This document shows, piece after piece, positions 24,501 to 35,060 of a stretch of 64,000 nucleotides of DNA. Source of the stretch: Patagioenas fasciata (lineage: Eukaryota > Chordata > Aves > Columbiformes > Columbidae). The stretch spans positions 3,415,001 through 3,479,000 of the forward strand of contig NW_027288510.1 of assembly GCF_037038585.1 (NCBI RefSeq). Direction: 5' to 3'. Numbering within the stretch: position 1 is the stretch's first letter; each line of letters begins with the position of its first letter. Below the pieces are notes generated by a model. The model saw only the letters and a program-made list of their open reading frames with translations. It did not search any database and had not been told where the DNA came from. A program made the position numbers and the translations under genes.

Positions 24501-25285
24501 ATTGTGCCCAGGGCTCATTGTGACATCCCAGGACCCCCCATTGTCCCCAGGGCCCATTGTGATGTCCCAGGCCCCCCCTTTGTCCCCAGGGCCTATTTTG
24601 ACATCCTGGGGACCCCCCTTTGTCCCTAGGGCCCGTTGTGACATCCTGGGGACCTCGTTTGTCACTAGGGTCCATTGTGGCACCATGGGGATGCCCTTTG
24701 TCCCCAGGACCCATTGTGACATCCTGGGCACCCCCTTTGTCCCCAGGGCCTATTGTGACAGGGTGGGGACTCCCTTTGTCCCTAGGGCCCATTGTGACAT
24801 CCTGGGGACCTCGTTTGTCCCCAGGGTCCATTGTGGCACCATGGGGACCCCCTTTGTCCCCAGGGCCCATTGTGAAATCCTGGGGACCCCCTTTGTCCCC
24901 AGGACCCATTGTGACATCCTGGGCACACCCTTTGTCCCCAGGGCCTATTGTGACAGTGTGGGGACTCCCTTTGTCCCCAGGGTCCATTGTGAAATTCTGG
25001 GGACCCCTTTTGTCCCCAGGGCCCATTGTGACATCCTGGGGACCCCACTTTGTTCCCAGGACCCATTGTGATGTCCACAATGGCCCCGTTGTCCCAAGGG
25101 GTCATTGTGACATACTGGGGACCTCCTTTGTCCCCAGGGCCCATTGTGACGTCCCTGGACCCTCCATTTTTCCAAGAGCCCATTGTGACATCCTGGCGAC
25201 CCCGCTCTTTCCTCAGGGCCCATTGTGGCACCATGGGGAGCCCCTCTGTCTCCAGGGCCCATTGTGACATTTAGGGGACTCATCT

Positions 25286-27571
25286 TTGTCCCCAGGGCCC
25301 ATTGTGACATCCCAGGGCCCCCCTTTGTCCCCAGGGCCCGTTGTGACATCCTGGGGACCTCGTTTGTCACTAGGGTCCATTGTGGCACCATGGGGATTCC
25401 CTTTGTCCCCAGGACCCATTGTGACATCCTGGGGACCCCCTTTGTCCCCAGGGCCCATTTTGGCACCACAGGGACGCCCTTTGTCACTGGGGCCCATTGT
25501 GACATCCCAGGACACCCCTTGTCTCCAGGGCCCTTTGTGACATTCAGGGGACCCCTCTTTGTCCCCAGGGCCCGTTGTTGCATCCTGGGGTCCCCCCTTG
25601 TCCCCAGGGCCCATTTTGACATTCAGGAGAGCCCTCTTTGTCCCCAGGGCCTGTTGTGACATCCTGGGGACCCCCTTTGTCACTGGGGCCCATTGTGACA
25701 TCCCAGGACCCCCCTTTGTCTGCAGGTCCCAATGTGACATTCAGGGGACCCCACTTTGTCCCCAGGGCCCACTGTGACGTCCTAGGACCTCCCTTTGTCC
25801 CCAGGGCCCATTGTGACACCGTGGGGACCCCCTGTTTTCCCCAGGCCCCATTGTGACATCTGGTGGACCCACTTGTCCCCAGGGCCCATCGTGGAACCGT
25901 GGGGACCCTCCTTGTCACTAGGGCCCATTGTGACACCATGGGGACCACCCCTTTCTCCCCAGTGCCCATTGTGACATCCTGGGGACCCCACTTGTCCCCA
26001 GAGCCCATTGTGACGTCCCAGGACCCCCCATTGTCCCCAGGGTGCATTGTGACACCGTGGGGACCCCCTTTGTCCCCAGAGCCCATTGTGACATCCTGGG
26101 GAGCCCCCTTTGTCCCCAGGGCCCATTGTGACATTTCTGGACCCCCCACTGTCTCCAGGGCCCATTGTGAACATCCTGGGGACCCCTCTTTGTCCCCAGG
26201 GCCCATTGTGACATCCTGGGCTGCCCCGTATGTCACCAGGGCCCATTTTGACACCGTGGGGACCCCCTGTTGTCCTCACGGCCCATTGTGACATCCCAGG
26301 ACCCCCAATTGTCCCCAGGGCCCATTGTGACACCATGGGGAACCCTCTTGTCACTGGGGACGCATTGTGACACAATGGGGACCCCACCTTTGTCTCAAGT
26401 GCCCATTGTGACATCCTGGGGACCCCTCTTTGTCCCCAGGGCCCATTGTGACATCCCAGGACCCCCCTTTGTCCCCAGGGCCCGTTGTGACATCCTGGGG
26501 ACCTCGTTTGTCACTAGGGTCCATTGTGGCACCATGGGGATTCCCTTTGTCCCCAGGACCCATTGTGACATCCTGGGGACCCCCTTTGTCCCCAGGGCCC
26601 ATTTTGGCACCACAGGGACGCCCTTTGTCACTGGGGCCCATTGTGACATCCCAGGACACCCCTTGTCTCCAGGGCCCTTTGTGACATTCAGGGGACCCCT
26701 CTTTGTCCCCAGGGCCCGTTGTTGCATCCTGGGGTCCCCCCTTGTCCCCAGGGCCCATTTTGACATTCAGGAGAGCCCTCTTTGTCCCCAGGGCCTGTTG
26801 TGACATCCTGGGGACCCCCTTTGTCACTGGGGCCCATTGTGACATCCCAGGACCCCCCTTTGTCTGCAGGTCCCAATGTGACATTCAGGGGACCCCACTT
26901 TGTCCCCAGGGCCCACTGTGACGTCCTAGGACCTCCCTTTGTCCCCAGGGCCCATTGTGACATCTGGTGGACCCCCTTGTCCCCAGGGCCCATTGTGGAA
27001 CCGTGGGGACCCTCCTTGTCACTAGGGCCCATTGTGACACCATGGGGACCACCCCTTTCTCCCCAGTGCCCATTGTGACATCCTGGGGACCCCACTTGTC
27101 CCCAGAGCCCATTATCACATCCTTGGGACCCCTGTGTCCCCAGGGCCCATTGTGACGTCCCAGGACCCCCCATTGTCCCCAGGGTGCATTGTGACACCGT
27201 GGGGACCCCCTTTGTCCCCAGAGCCCATTGTGACATCCTGGGGAGCCCCCTTTGTCCCCAGGGCCCATTGTGACATTTCTGGACCCCCCACTCTCTCCAG
27301 GGCCCATTGTGAACATCCTGGGGACCCCTCTTTGTCCCCAGGGCCCATTGTGACATCCTGGGCTGCCCCGTATGTCACCAGGGCCCATTTTGACACCGTG
27401 GGGACCCCCTGTTGTCCTCACGGCCCATTGTGACATCCCAGGACCCCCAATTGTCCCCAGGGCCCATTGTGACACCATGGGGAACCCTCTTGTCACTGGG
27501 GACGCATTGTGACACAATGGGGACCCCACCTTTGTCTCAAGTGCCCATTGTGACATCCTGGGGACCCCTCT
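25286..27571. repeat. 1,144-bp tandem duplication in the 40-bp array
   Basis: The block at about 25,286-26,429 recurs at about 26,430-27,571 with an offset of 1,144 bp that shrinks to 1,142. The second copy lacks a 40-bp unit near 26,960 and has small changes near 27,110. Rare variants such as GTTGTTGCATCC and CCACAGGGACGCC are shared. Confidence 0.85.
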
Positions 27572-27857
27572 TTGTCCCCAGGGCCCATTGTGACGTCCCA
27601 GGACCCCGTTTGTCCCCAGGGCCCATTGTGACATCCCAGGGCCCCACTTTGTCCCCAGGGCCCATTGTTACAGGGTGGGACCCCCCTTGTCCCCAGGGCC
27701 CATTGTGACATCCTGGTGACTCCCTTTGTCCCCAGGGCCCATTGTGGCACCATGGGGACCCTCTTTGTCACTGGGGCCCATTGTGACATCCCAGGACCCC
27801 ACTTTGTCTTAGAAGGTCACTGATCGGACTACTGGTGCATCCTGACTCTGCTTTCTC

Positions 27858-27863
27858 AATAAA
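27858..27863 (+). promoter_or_regulatory. Poly(A) signal AATAAA at the edge of the left 40-bp array
   Basis: AATAAA follows the end of the 40-bp array by about 50 bp. A GT-rich stretch, GGGGTTTGTTTG, lies about 20 bp downstream, the usual layout of a cleavage and polyadenylation site. Transcripts running rightward through the satellite would end here. No transcript evidence is available. Confidence 0.45.
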
Positions 27864-28084
27864 CATTGAAGAACACCTGGGGTTTGTTTGCTCCAAGGGA
27901 AAACTTCCCTGCCACGGTTCCTGGTTCCCGGTCCTGTTTCCCGGTCCGGTTTGGCTTCGCTATCAGAACAGCTGCTGCCTCCACAGCCGCGCTCAAAGTC
28001 CCCGTTGTGACACCGGGATGGCGGGAGAAGGGGGGTGGCGGGGGCGGCAGCGGCGGCGATTGGGGGGGGGCAGTCGGGGCTGGG

Positions 28085-28512
28085 CGGACAAGCGGCGGCT
28101 GCTGCGGCTCCTCAGGCAGCGACAGCAGCAGCGATCGGGGGGACGTGGGGGGCGGACAAGCGGCGGCTGCTGCGGCTCCTCAGGCAGCGACAGCAGCAGC
28201 GATCGGGGGGACGTGGGGGGCGGAAAAGCGGCGGCTGCTGCGGCTCCTCAGGCAGCGACAGCAGCAGCGATCGGGGGGACGTGGGGGGGCGGACAAGCGG
28301 CGGCTGCTGCGGCTCCTCAGGCAGCGACAGCAGCAGCGATCGGGGGGACGTGGGGGGGCGGACAAGCGGCGGCTGCTGCGGCTCCTCAGGCAGCGACAGC
28401 AGCAGCGATCGGGGGGACGTGGGGGGCGGACAAGCGGCGGCTGCTGCGGCTCCTCAGGCAGCGACAGCAGCAGCGATCGGGGGGACGTGGGGGGCGGACA
28501 AGCGGCGGCTCC
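28085..28512. repeat. 68-bp GC-rich tandem repeat, left arm
   Basis: CGGACAAGCGGCGGC (once CGGAAAAGCGG) starts units at 28,085, 28,153, 28,221, 28,290, 28,359, 28,427 and 28,495, giving six complete 68-69-bp units and a partial seventh. Each unit includes a CAGCAGCAGCGATCGGGG segment. Because 68 is not a multiple of three, all three plus frames stay open across it. Confidence 0.95.
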
Positions 28513-28766
28513 TCCGGCCGCGGCCAGGACGTGGCTTCGCCGGCACCGGGGCCCGAGACCGCGCGCTGTGGGGCTGCGGGGCGGCTGTGGGGCCGGGGGG
28601 CTCCGGGGGTCCCGCAGCGGCCGCTGTGGGGCGGGATGGGGCGGCTGTGGAATTACCTGTGGGGCACTCATGGGGCTGCTGTAGGGGTCTTAAGAGGCAT
28701 GTCTGGAGCACTTATGGGGCGACTATGGGGCAGGTGCTGGGCTGCTACAGCGGGACCTGTGGGGCA

Positions 28767-29310
28767 CCCAGGTATGTGCACCCAGCACCGCGTGCACGCA
28801 CACGCAGCTACACACTGATGTGTAAGCAAACACGTGGCCACACACACGCACACTTCCACAAGCGTGCCCAGTCCCATCTATTGACAGAAAGACGTACGTG
28901 AAATGTACTGACGTGCTTGAGGGTAAACACGTGCGTGGATGTTTGGCATACTGCACACACGCACACGTCTGAACGATAATGCTCCAGCTTTAGCATAAAT
29001 GGAGCTGACATCAAGGCACTCACATGTGGACAGACCAACGTTTATAGGCACTAAGGCTTTCGCGCACAGGTTCGTCCAAGAACAGGCACACACCTGCAGG
29101 CACCCTCCGAATGTGTGTTCTGTGCATTCTCTTAAGGGACGCTAGATGGCAGCAAAGACCATGAAATTATTAACCTCAGTCTAACCCTAGGTTTATGACA
29201 TTTTTTCTTACTATAGATGCGTTTGATGCTAAAAATTCCCCCAAATTGTAATGAATATGCGATAATTGTGTGAATACAAGCATCGCAAGAGCATCCAGTT
29301 TTTGGAGCAC
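28767..29310. other. Inverted-repeat spacer, left part: CA/ACGCAC-rich, no gene seen
   Basis: Just beyond the left arm the sequence is rich in degenerate CACACG/CACACA tracts (about 28,790-28,970), then ordinary non-repetitive sequence. I see no ORF with recognisable similarity, no RNA gene and no mobile element. Confidence 0.6.
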
Positions 29311-29317
29311 TTATGGA

Positions 29318-29525
29318 ACATGATAAAGCCAGGCAGAGCCTGACAAAGCGCGACAGAGCCCAACAGGGCTTGACAGAGCCTGATAGAACTCAACAGGGGC
29401 CGACAAATCCCGACAGCGCCTGACAGCGAACAGTGGAGTCTGGCAGGGCCTGACAGAGGCTGTCAAAGCACGACAGAGCCAGAGGAGCCTGACAGAGCCC
29501 AGCAAACCCGACAGGAACAGACAAG
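29318..29525 (-). repeat. Degenerate, inverted remnant of the 20-bp minisatellite
   Basis: The plus strand reads as about twenty degenerate 10-bp units of the form CCTGACAGAG. This is the reverse complement of the GGGCYCTGTC half-unit of the array at 1-12,504. At 29,501-29,514 AGCAAACCCGACAG exactly matches the complement of the modern unit. It therefore looks like an old inverted outlier of the same satellite, keeping the shorter period. Confidence 0.8.
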
Positions 29526-29529
29526 GCCT

Positions 29530-30375
29530 GGGTGCACAGACCTGGGTGCGTGTGGAAAGGTTTCTGCCTGTTTTCCAGTGAGGAATGGTGTGTGTGCACG
29601 TGGACAAACAGAAGGCGAAGCAGCTCGGTTCCAACACTGAAGAAGGCTGTACAGTCACGTAGACACGGGGGCTGCTCCACTCCTGCTCTCCTGCTCTCTT
29701 GCAGGACACAGAGGCCTCAGAGCCCTGTTCAGTTCAGTTCAGTTCCATACAATGTTCACTGACTGCAAGAAAATCCCTCAAATCCCCCACAATGTGGGGC
29801 TCAAAAGGGAGTCCCCCTGAAAAGAGGGGGTCACAGTCCAAAAATGCCTGAAAATTCCTGGGGGAGGATAAAACTTATTAAACCCTGTAAATATGAGCGT
29901 GAGAATTTCAAACAGAGAGAAGTCTGTCGTTTGTATTTATATATTGCAGAATGGTATTCATGTAGATATAAAATGATTTTAAAATAAAACCCCTTTTCTA
30001 CTCTGTTATATAAAGGATTTGAGAATGTAAAAAATTTCTGTTGATGGTTTTAAGAATACAAACATCTTATCTATTTGTAGATTAAAAAGTGAAGGACTTG
30101 AAAAAGAAGAAAATATCTAGATAGGAACTTAAAATAGAAAAAAGTGTGAGTAGGCAGAGCTATGTATAATTACTACGTGTTACATAGTCTAAATAGGTAA
30201 TAAATATCATCTATATATATCCACTCACACCCGTATACATACCTTTAATTTATTAATAAATGTAAATCGATATCCCAGTCTAAATATATATAATTGTAAA
30301 TATGTCAAAATCTGTAAATTTGAAAAGATACCTGAGTGTTAAAATGGAAGTTTAAATGTATTTAAGTGCAAATAG
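29530..30375. other. Spacer centre: AT-rich non-coding stretch
   Basis: From about 29,760 the sequence turns AT-rich, and from 29,870 to 30,370 strongly so, with TATATAT, AATTTATTAATAAATG and similar runs, in sharp contrast to the GC-rich DNA around it. A short GTTCAGTTCAGTTCAG repeat lies near 29,728. No gene, RNA or transposon is recognisable. Matrix attachment or easily unwound DNA is possible but unproven. Confidence 0.6.
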
Positions 30376-30379
30376 ACAC

Positions 30380-30780
30380 TGGATCAGAGCGCAGCGCAGG
30401 GCAAACGGGGACGGGTGATGATAGGCGGAGAGAATGGAAATTGACGTGCTTAGCTGGCCAATCAGATTGCGGAGAGGGAAGAGAAGGGGCGGGCCGCGGG
30501 GGAAGGGTTGTCTCGAGGGCTTCCCAATGCGCATGCGCAGAAATGGGCGCTGCGAGGTGCACGGGGCGCTCTCGGCGGCCACGTGCGCGCACCGTTGGAG
30601 CCCGGAGCGGACTCGCTGCGCCGCTGTTTCTGCGAGGCCCCGGGGAGTGCCCGGCCCGGCCCCGCCCGGCCCGCTCCGCTCCGTCTCAGAGCCGCCTGGA
30701 GAGCCGGGTCGGGCAGCCCCTTCTCGGCTCCACCTCTTCCCGAGCTAAGCCACGCCCCCTTGGGGCCGTGCCATGTTGAC
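30380..30780. promoter_or_regulatory. CpG island with housekeeping-promoter motifs
   Basis: CpG density rises abruptly next to the AT-rich tract. Visible motifs are TGACGT (30,442-30,447), a CCAAT box in GGCCAATCAG (30,458-30,462), an Sp1-type GGGGCGGGCC (30,486-30,495), a perfect NRF1 palindrome TGCGCATGCGCA (30,528-30,539) and an E-box CACGTG (30,580-30,585). This combination is typical of TATA-less, often bidirectional vertebrate promoters. No convincing coding exon follows on either side, so the transcript, if any, is unknown. Confidence 0.6.
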
Positions 30781-30784
30781 CGCA

Positions 30785-31020
30785 CCCTCTCCCTACCCCA
30801 AGAGGCTCCTCCCATGGGGGCGTGCCCCAGAGAATGCCCACCCCCAGACCACCTCCCATGGGGCGTGACACAGAGGCTCCGCCCCCCCGAGGGGCTCCCC
30901 GTGGGCGTGCCCTCTCAGTACCCGCCCCTCGGCACTGACCCCACCCCATGTAGGCGGGGCCACACCCAGCTGCCCCCTCCCATCTGTGACCCATAACCAA
31001 CCCCATAGCAGCCCTATGGC
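30785..31020. repeat. Short GC-rich imperfect repeat
   Basis: Three or four imperfect copies of a segment containing CTCCCATGGGGGCGTG or CTCCCCGTGGGCGTGCC follow one another between the CpG island and the right arm. No coding potential is evident. Confidence 0.5.
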
Positions 31021-31265
31021 TGCCCCACAGGTCCCGCTATAGCAGCCCAGCACCTGCCCCATAGTCGCCCCATAAGTGCTCCAGACATGCCTCTTAAGAC
31101 CCCTACAGCAGCCCCATGAGTGCCCCACAGGTAATTCCACAGCCGCCCCATCCCGCCCCACAGCGGCCGCTGCGGGACCCCCGGAGACCCCCGGCCCCAC
31201 AGCCGCCCCGCAGCCCCACAGCGCGCGGTCTCGGGCCCCGGTGCCGGCGAAGCCACGTCCTGGCC

Positions 31266-31640
31266 GCGGCCGGAGGAGCCGCCGCTTGTCCGCCCCCCAC
31301 GTCCCCCCGATCGCTGCTGCTGTCGCTGCCTGAGGAGCCGCAGCAGCCGCCGCTTGTCCGCCCCCCACGTCCCCCCGATCGCTGCTGCTGTCGCTGCCTG
31401 AGGAGCCGCAGGAGCCGCCGCTTGTCCGCCCCCCACGTCCCCCCGATCGCTGCTGCTGTCGCTGCCTGAGGAGCCGCAGCAGCCGCCGCTTGTCCGCCCC
31501 CCACGTCCCCCCGATCGCTGCTGCTGTCGCTGCCTGAGGAGCCGCAGCAGCCGCCGCTTGTCCGCCCCCCACGTCCCCCCGATCGCTGCTGCTGTCGCTG
31601 CCTGAGGAGCCGCAGCAGCCGCCGCTTGTCCGCCCAGCCC
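31266..31640. repeat. 68-bp GC-rich tandem repeat, right arm
   Basis: Reverse-complement copies of the left-arm repeat. CTTGTCCG marks recur at 31,285, 31,353, 31,421, 31,489 and 31,557, and CTTGTCCGCCC at 31,625, exactly 68 bp apart. There are five complete intervals against six on the left. Confidence 0.95.
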
Positions 31641-31853
31641 CGACTGCCCCCCCCCAATCGCCGCCGCTGCCGCCCCCGCCACCCCCCTTCTCCCGCCATC
31701 CCGGTGTCACAACGGGGACTTTGAGCGCGGCTGTGGAGGCAGCAGCTGTTCTGATAGCGAAGCCAAACCGGACCGGGAAACAGGACCGGGAACCAGGAAC
31801 CGTGGGAGGGAAGTTTTCCCTTGGATCAAACAAACCCCAGGTGTTCTTCAATG

Positions 31854-31859
31854 TTTATT
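31854..31859 (-). promoter_or_regulatory. Poly(A) signal AATAAA, mirror copy
   Basis: TTTATT on the plus strand is AATAAA on the minus strand and is the exact mirror of the signal at 27,858-27,863. A leftward transcript from the right 40-bp array would end here, so the two signals face each other across the spacer. Confidence 0.45.
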
Positions 31860-31911
31860 GAGAAAGCAGAGTCAGGATGTACCAGTAGTCCGATCAGTGA
31901 CCTTCTAAGAC

Positions 31912-34900
31912 AAAGTGGGGTCCTGGGATGTCACAATGGGCCCCAGTGACAAAGAGGGTCCCCATGCTGCCACAATGGGCCCTGGGGACAAAGGGAGTCA
32001 CCAGGATGTCACAATGGGCCCTGGGGACAAGGGGGGTCCCACCCTGTAACAATGGGCCCTGGGGACAAAGTGGGGCCCTGGGATGTCACAATGGGCCCTG
32101 GGGACAAATGGGGTCCTGGGACGTCACAATGGGTCCTGGGGATAAAGGGGGTCCCCAGGATGTCACAATGGGCACTTGAGACAAAGGTGGGGTCCCCATT
32201 GTGTCACAATGCATCCCCAGTGACAAGAGGGTTCCCCATGGTGTCACAATGGGCCCTGGGGACAACAGGGGGTCCCCACGGTGTCAAAATGGGCCCTGGT
32301 GACATACGGGGCAGCCCAGGATGTCACAATGGGCCCTGGGGACAAAGCGGGGTCCCCAGGATGTTCACAATGGGCCCTGGGGACAAAGGGGGCTCCCCAG
32401 GATGTCACAATGGGCTCTGGGGACACAGGGGGTCCCCACGGTGTCACAATGCACCCTGGGGACAATGGGGGGTCCTGGGACGTCACAATGGGCCCTGGGG
32501 ACAAAGTGAGGTCCTGGGAAGTCACAATGGGCCCCAGTGACAACGGGGGTCCCAATGGTGCCACAATGGGTCCTGGGGAAAAAGGGCGTCCCCAGGATGT
32601 CACAATGGGCTCTGGGGACAAGGGGGGGTCCTGGGACATCACAGTGGGCCCTGGGGAACAAGGGGGTCCCCAGGATGTCACAATGGGCTCTGGGGACAAG
32701 GGGGGATCCCCATAGTGTTACAATGGGTCCCAGTGACAAGGGTGGTCCCCACGGTGCCACGGTGGGCCCTGGAGACAAGGGGGGTCCCCACGGTGTCACA
32801 ATGGGCCTTGGGTACAAAGTGGGGTCCTGGGATGTCACATTGGACCACAGTGACAAAAGGGGTCCCCATGGTGTCACAATGGGCCCTGGGGACAAAGGAG
32901 GTCCCCACGGTGCCACAACGGGCCAGAGGGACAAGGCGGTCCCCATGATGTCACAATGGGCCCTGGGGACAATGGGAGGTCCTGGGATGTCACAATGAGC
33001 ACTGGGGACAAACGGGGGTCCCTATGGTGTCACAATGGGTCCCCAGTGACAAGTGGGGTCCTGAGATGTCACAATGGGTCCTTGGGACAATGGGGGGTCC
33101 TGGGATGTCACAATGAGCCCTGGGGACAAACGGGGGTCCCCATGGTGTCACAATGGGTCACCAGTGACAAGGGGGGGTCCCCAGGATGTCACAATGGGCC
33201 CTGGGGACAATGGGGGTCCCCATGGTGTATACAATGGGTCCCCAGTGACAAGGGGGGTCCCCAGGATGTCACAATGGGCCCTGGGGACAAAGGGGGTCCT
33301 GGGACTTCACAATGGGCCCTGCGGACAAGGGCGGGTCCCCAGGATGTCACAATGGGCCCTGGGGACAATTGGGAGGTCCTGGGATGTGACAATGGGCCCT
33401 GGAGTCAAAGGGGTGTCCCCATGGTGTCACAATGGGCCCTGGGGACATAGGGGGGTCCTGGGATGTCACAATGGGCACTGGGAATAAAGAGGGGGTCCCC
33501 AGGGTGCAACTATGGGCCCTGGGGACAAGAGGGTCCCCAGGATGTCACAATGGGCCCTGGGAACAAGAGGGTCCCCAGGATGTCACAATGGGCCCTGAGG
33601 ACAAGGGCAGGTCCCCATGGTGTCACAATGGGTCCGCAGTGACGAGGAGGGTCCCCATGGTGTCACAATTGGCCCTGGGGACAACGGGGGTCCTGATGGT
33701 GTCACAATGGGCCCTTGGGAAAAAGGCTGTCCCCTGAATGTCACAATGGGCCCTGGGGACAATGGGGGTCCCAAGGATGTCACAATGGGCTCTGGGGACA
33801 ATGGGGGGTCCGGGGATGTCACAATGGGCCCTGGGGACAAAGAGGGGTCCTGGGACGTCACAATGGGCCCTGGTGACAAAGGGGGGTCCTGGGATGTCAC
33901 AATGGGCCCTGGGGACAAAGGGGGCTCACCAGGATGTCACAATGGGCTCTGGGGACAAAGGGGTCCCCAGGATGTCACAATGGGCACTGGGGAGAAAGGG
34001 GTGGTCCCCATGGTGTCACAATGGGTCCCCAGTGACAAGGGGAGTCCCCAGGATGTCACAATGGGCCCCGGGGATAAAAGGGGTACCCAGGATGCCACAA
34101 TGGGCCCTGGGGACAACTGGGCGGTCCCCAGGATGTCACAATGGGCCCTGGAAACAATTGGGGTGTCCTGAGATGTCACAATGGGCCCTGGGGACAAAGG
34201 GGGATCCTGGGACATCACAATGGGCCCTGGGGACAAAGGGAGTCCCCACCCTGTCACAATGGGCCCTGGGGACAAAGGGGGGTCCTGGGACGTCACAATG
34301 GGCCCTGGGGACAAAGGAGGTCCCCAGGATTTCACAATGGGCCATGGGGACAAGGGGTGTCCTGGAATGTCACAATGGGCCCTGGGGACAAAGGGGGTGC
34401 CCAGGATTTCACAATAGGCACTGGGGACAAGGGGGTCCCCAGGATGTCACAATGGGCCCTGGGGATGACGGGGGGTCCTGGGACGTCACAATGGGCCCTG
34501 GGGACAATGGGGGGTCTTGGGATGTCACAATGAGCCCTGGGCACAACTGGGAGGTCCCTAAATGTCACAATGGGCCCTGGGGACAAAGGGGGTCCCCACG
34601 GTGTCACAATGGGCCCAGGGGACAGAGGGGAGTCCCCAGGATGTCACAACGGGCTCTGGGGACCAGGGGCGTCCCGAGGATGTCACAATGGGTCCTGGGG
34701 ACAAAGTGGGGTCCTGGGAGGTCACAATGGGCCCTGGGCACAAATGGGGTCCTGGGACGTCACAATGGGTCCTGGGGATAAAGGGGGTCCCCAGGATGTC
34801 ACAATGGGCACTTGAGACAAAGGTGGGGTCCCCATTGTGTCACAATGCATCCCCAGTGACAAGAGGGTTCCCCATGGTGCCACAATGGGCCCTGGGGACA

Positions 34901-35060
34901 AAGGGGAGTCCCCAGGATGTCACAATGGGCCCTGAGGACAAGGGGAGGACCCCATGGTGTCACAATGGGTCCTCAGTGAGAAGGGGGTCCGCCATGGTGT
35001 CACAATGGGCCCTGGGGACAAGGGGGATCCCCAGGGTGTCACAATGGACCCTGGGGAGAA
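31912..35060 (-). repeat. 40-bp minisatellite array (right block, inverted)
   Basis: The same 40-bp unit as at 12,505-27,807, in the opposite orientation (CACAATGGGCCCTGGGGACA on the plus strand). Long stretches mirror the left block unit for unit: about 33,540-34,400 matches about 22,690-23,540 with coordinate sum 57,085, and 31,912-32,350 matches the units next to the left arm with sum near 59,717. The two offsets show that about 2.6 kb present on the left, including the 1,144-bp duplication, is missing or was never gained on the right. Confidence 0.95.

Larger units (their letters stand above)
12505..27807. repeat. 40-bp minisatellite array (left block)
   Basis: After an abrupt switch at about 12,504 the sequence becomes a tandem array of a unit of about 40 bp (39-41). 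The first half is like GGGCCCATTGTGACATCCTG and the second like GGGACCCCCCATTGTCCCCA. Unit classes differ after CATTGTGAC: ATCCTGGGG, GTCCCAGGA, ATTCAGGGG and ACCATGGGG. The second half ends either TTGTCCCCAGGG or TTGTCACTGGGG. The ordered mixture gives larger repeats. Short ORFs on both strands (for example ones encoding repeated CHNGPWGQ) are by-products of the period. Confidence 0.97.
27808..28766 (+). repeat. Left arm of large inverted repeat
   Basis: This non-satellite segment is repeated in reverse complement at 31,021-31,911. Base 27,816 pairs with 31,901 and base 28,766 with 31,021. The difference of 70 in the coordinate sums comes mainly from one extra 68-bp tandem unit in this arm. 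The pairing also continues outward into the 40-bp arrays, so the inverted duplication is larger than the arm given here. Confidence 0.93.
31021..31911 (-). repeat. Right arm of large inverted repeat
   Basis: This is the reverse complement of 27,808-28,766. It keeps the same order: GC-rich flank, 68-bp tandem repeat, unique segment with the poly(A) signal, then the 40-bp array. It differs by one fewer 68-bp unit and by scattered substitutions (for example CTGCTATAG against CTGCTACAG), so the arms have evolved apart. Confidence 0.93.

Noticed and set aside
12646-27789. Many ORFs of 60-425 codons in the 40-bp array on both strands
   Set aside because: They repeat CHNGPWGQ- or SPGPIVTSW-like peptides with the unit period. 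Frames change whenever unit length changes, so they are shadows of the satellite.
27835-28901. ORFs of up to 327 codons over the 68-bp repeat (and mirror ORFs at 30,793-31,851)
   Set aside because: The 68-bp period rotates through three frames and gives Ala/Gly/Arg/Ser-rich peptides. No family resemblance and high GC explain the lack of stops.
29311-29709. 132-codon minus-strand ORF
   Set aside because: Its C-terminal half is just the degenerate minisatellite read in reverse; the rest shows no similarity.
22500-35060. Inverted repeat as a simple assembly fold-back
   Set aside because: A fold-back would give identical arms. These differ by a 68-bp unit, substitutions and a 2.6-kb length difference. 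It still needs spanning reads.
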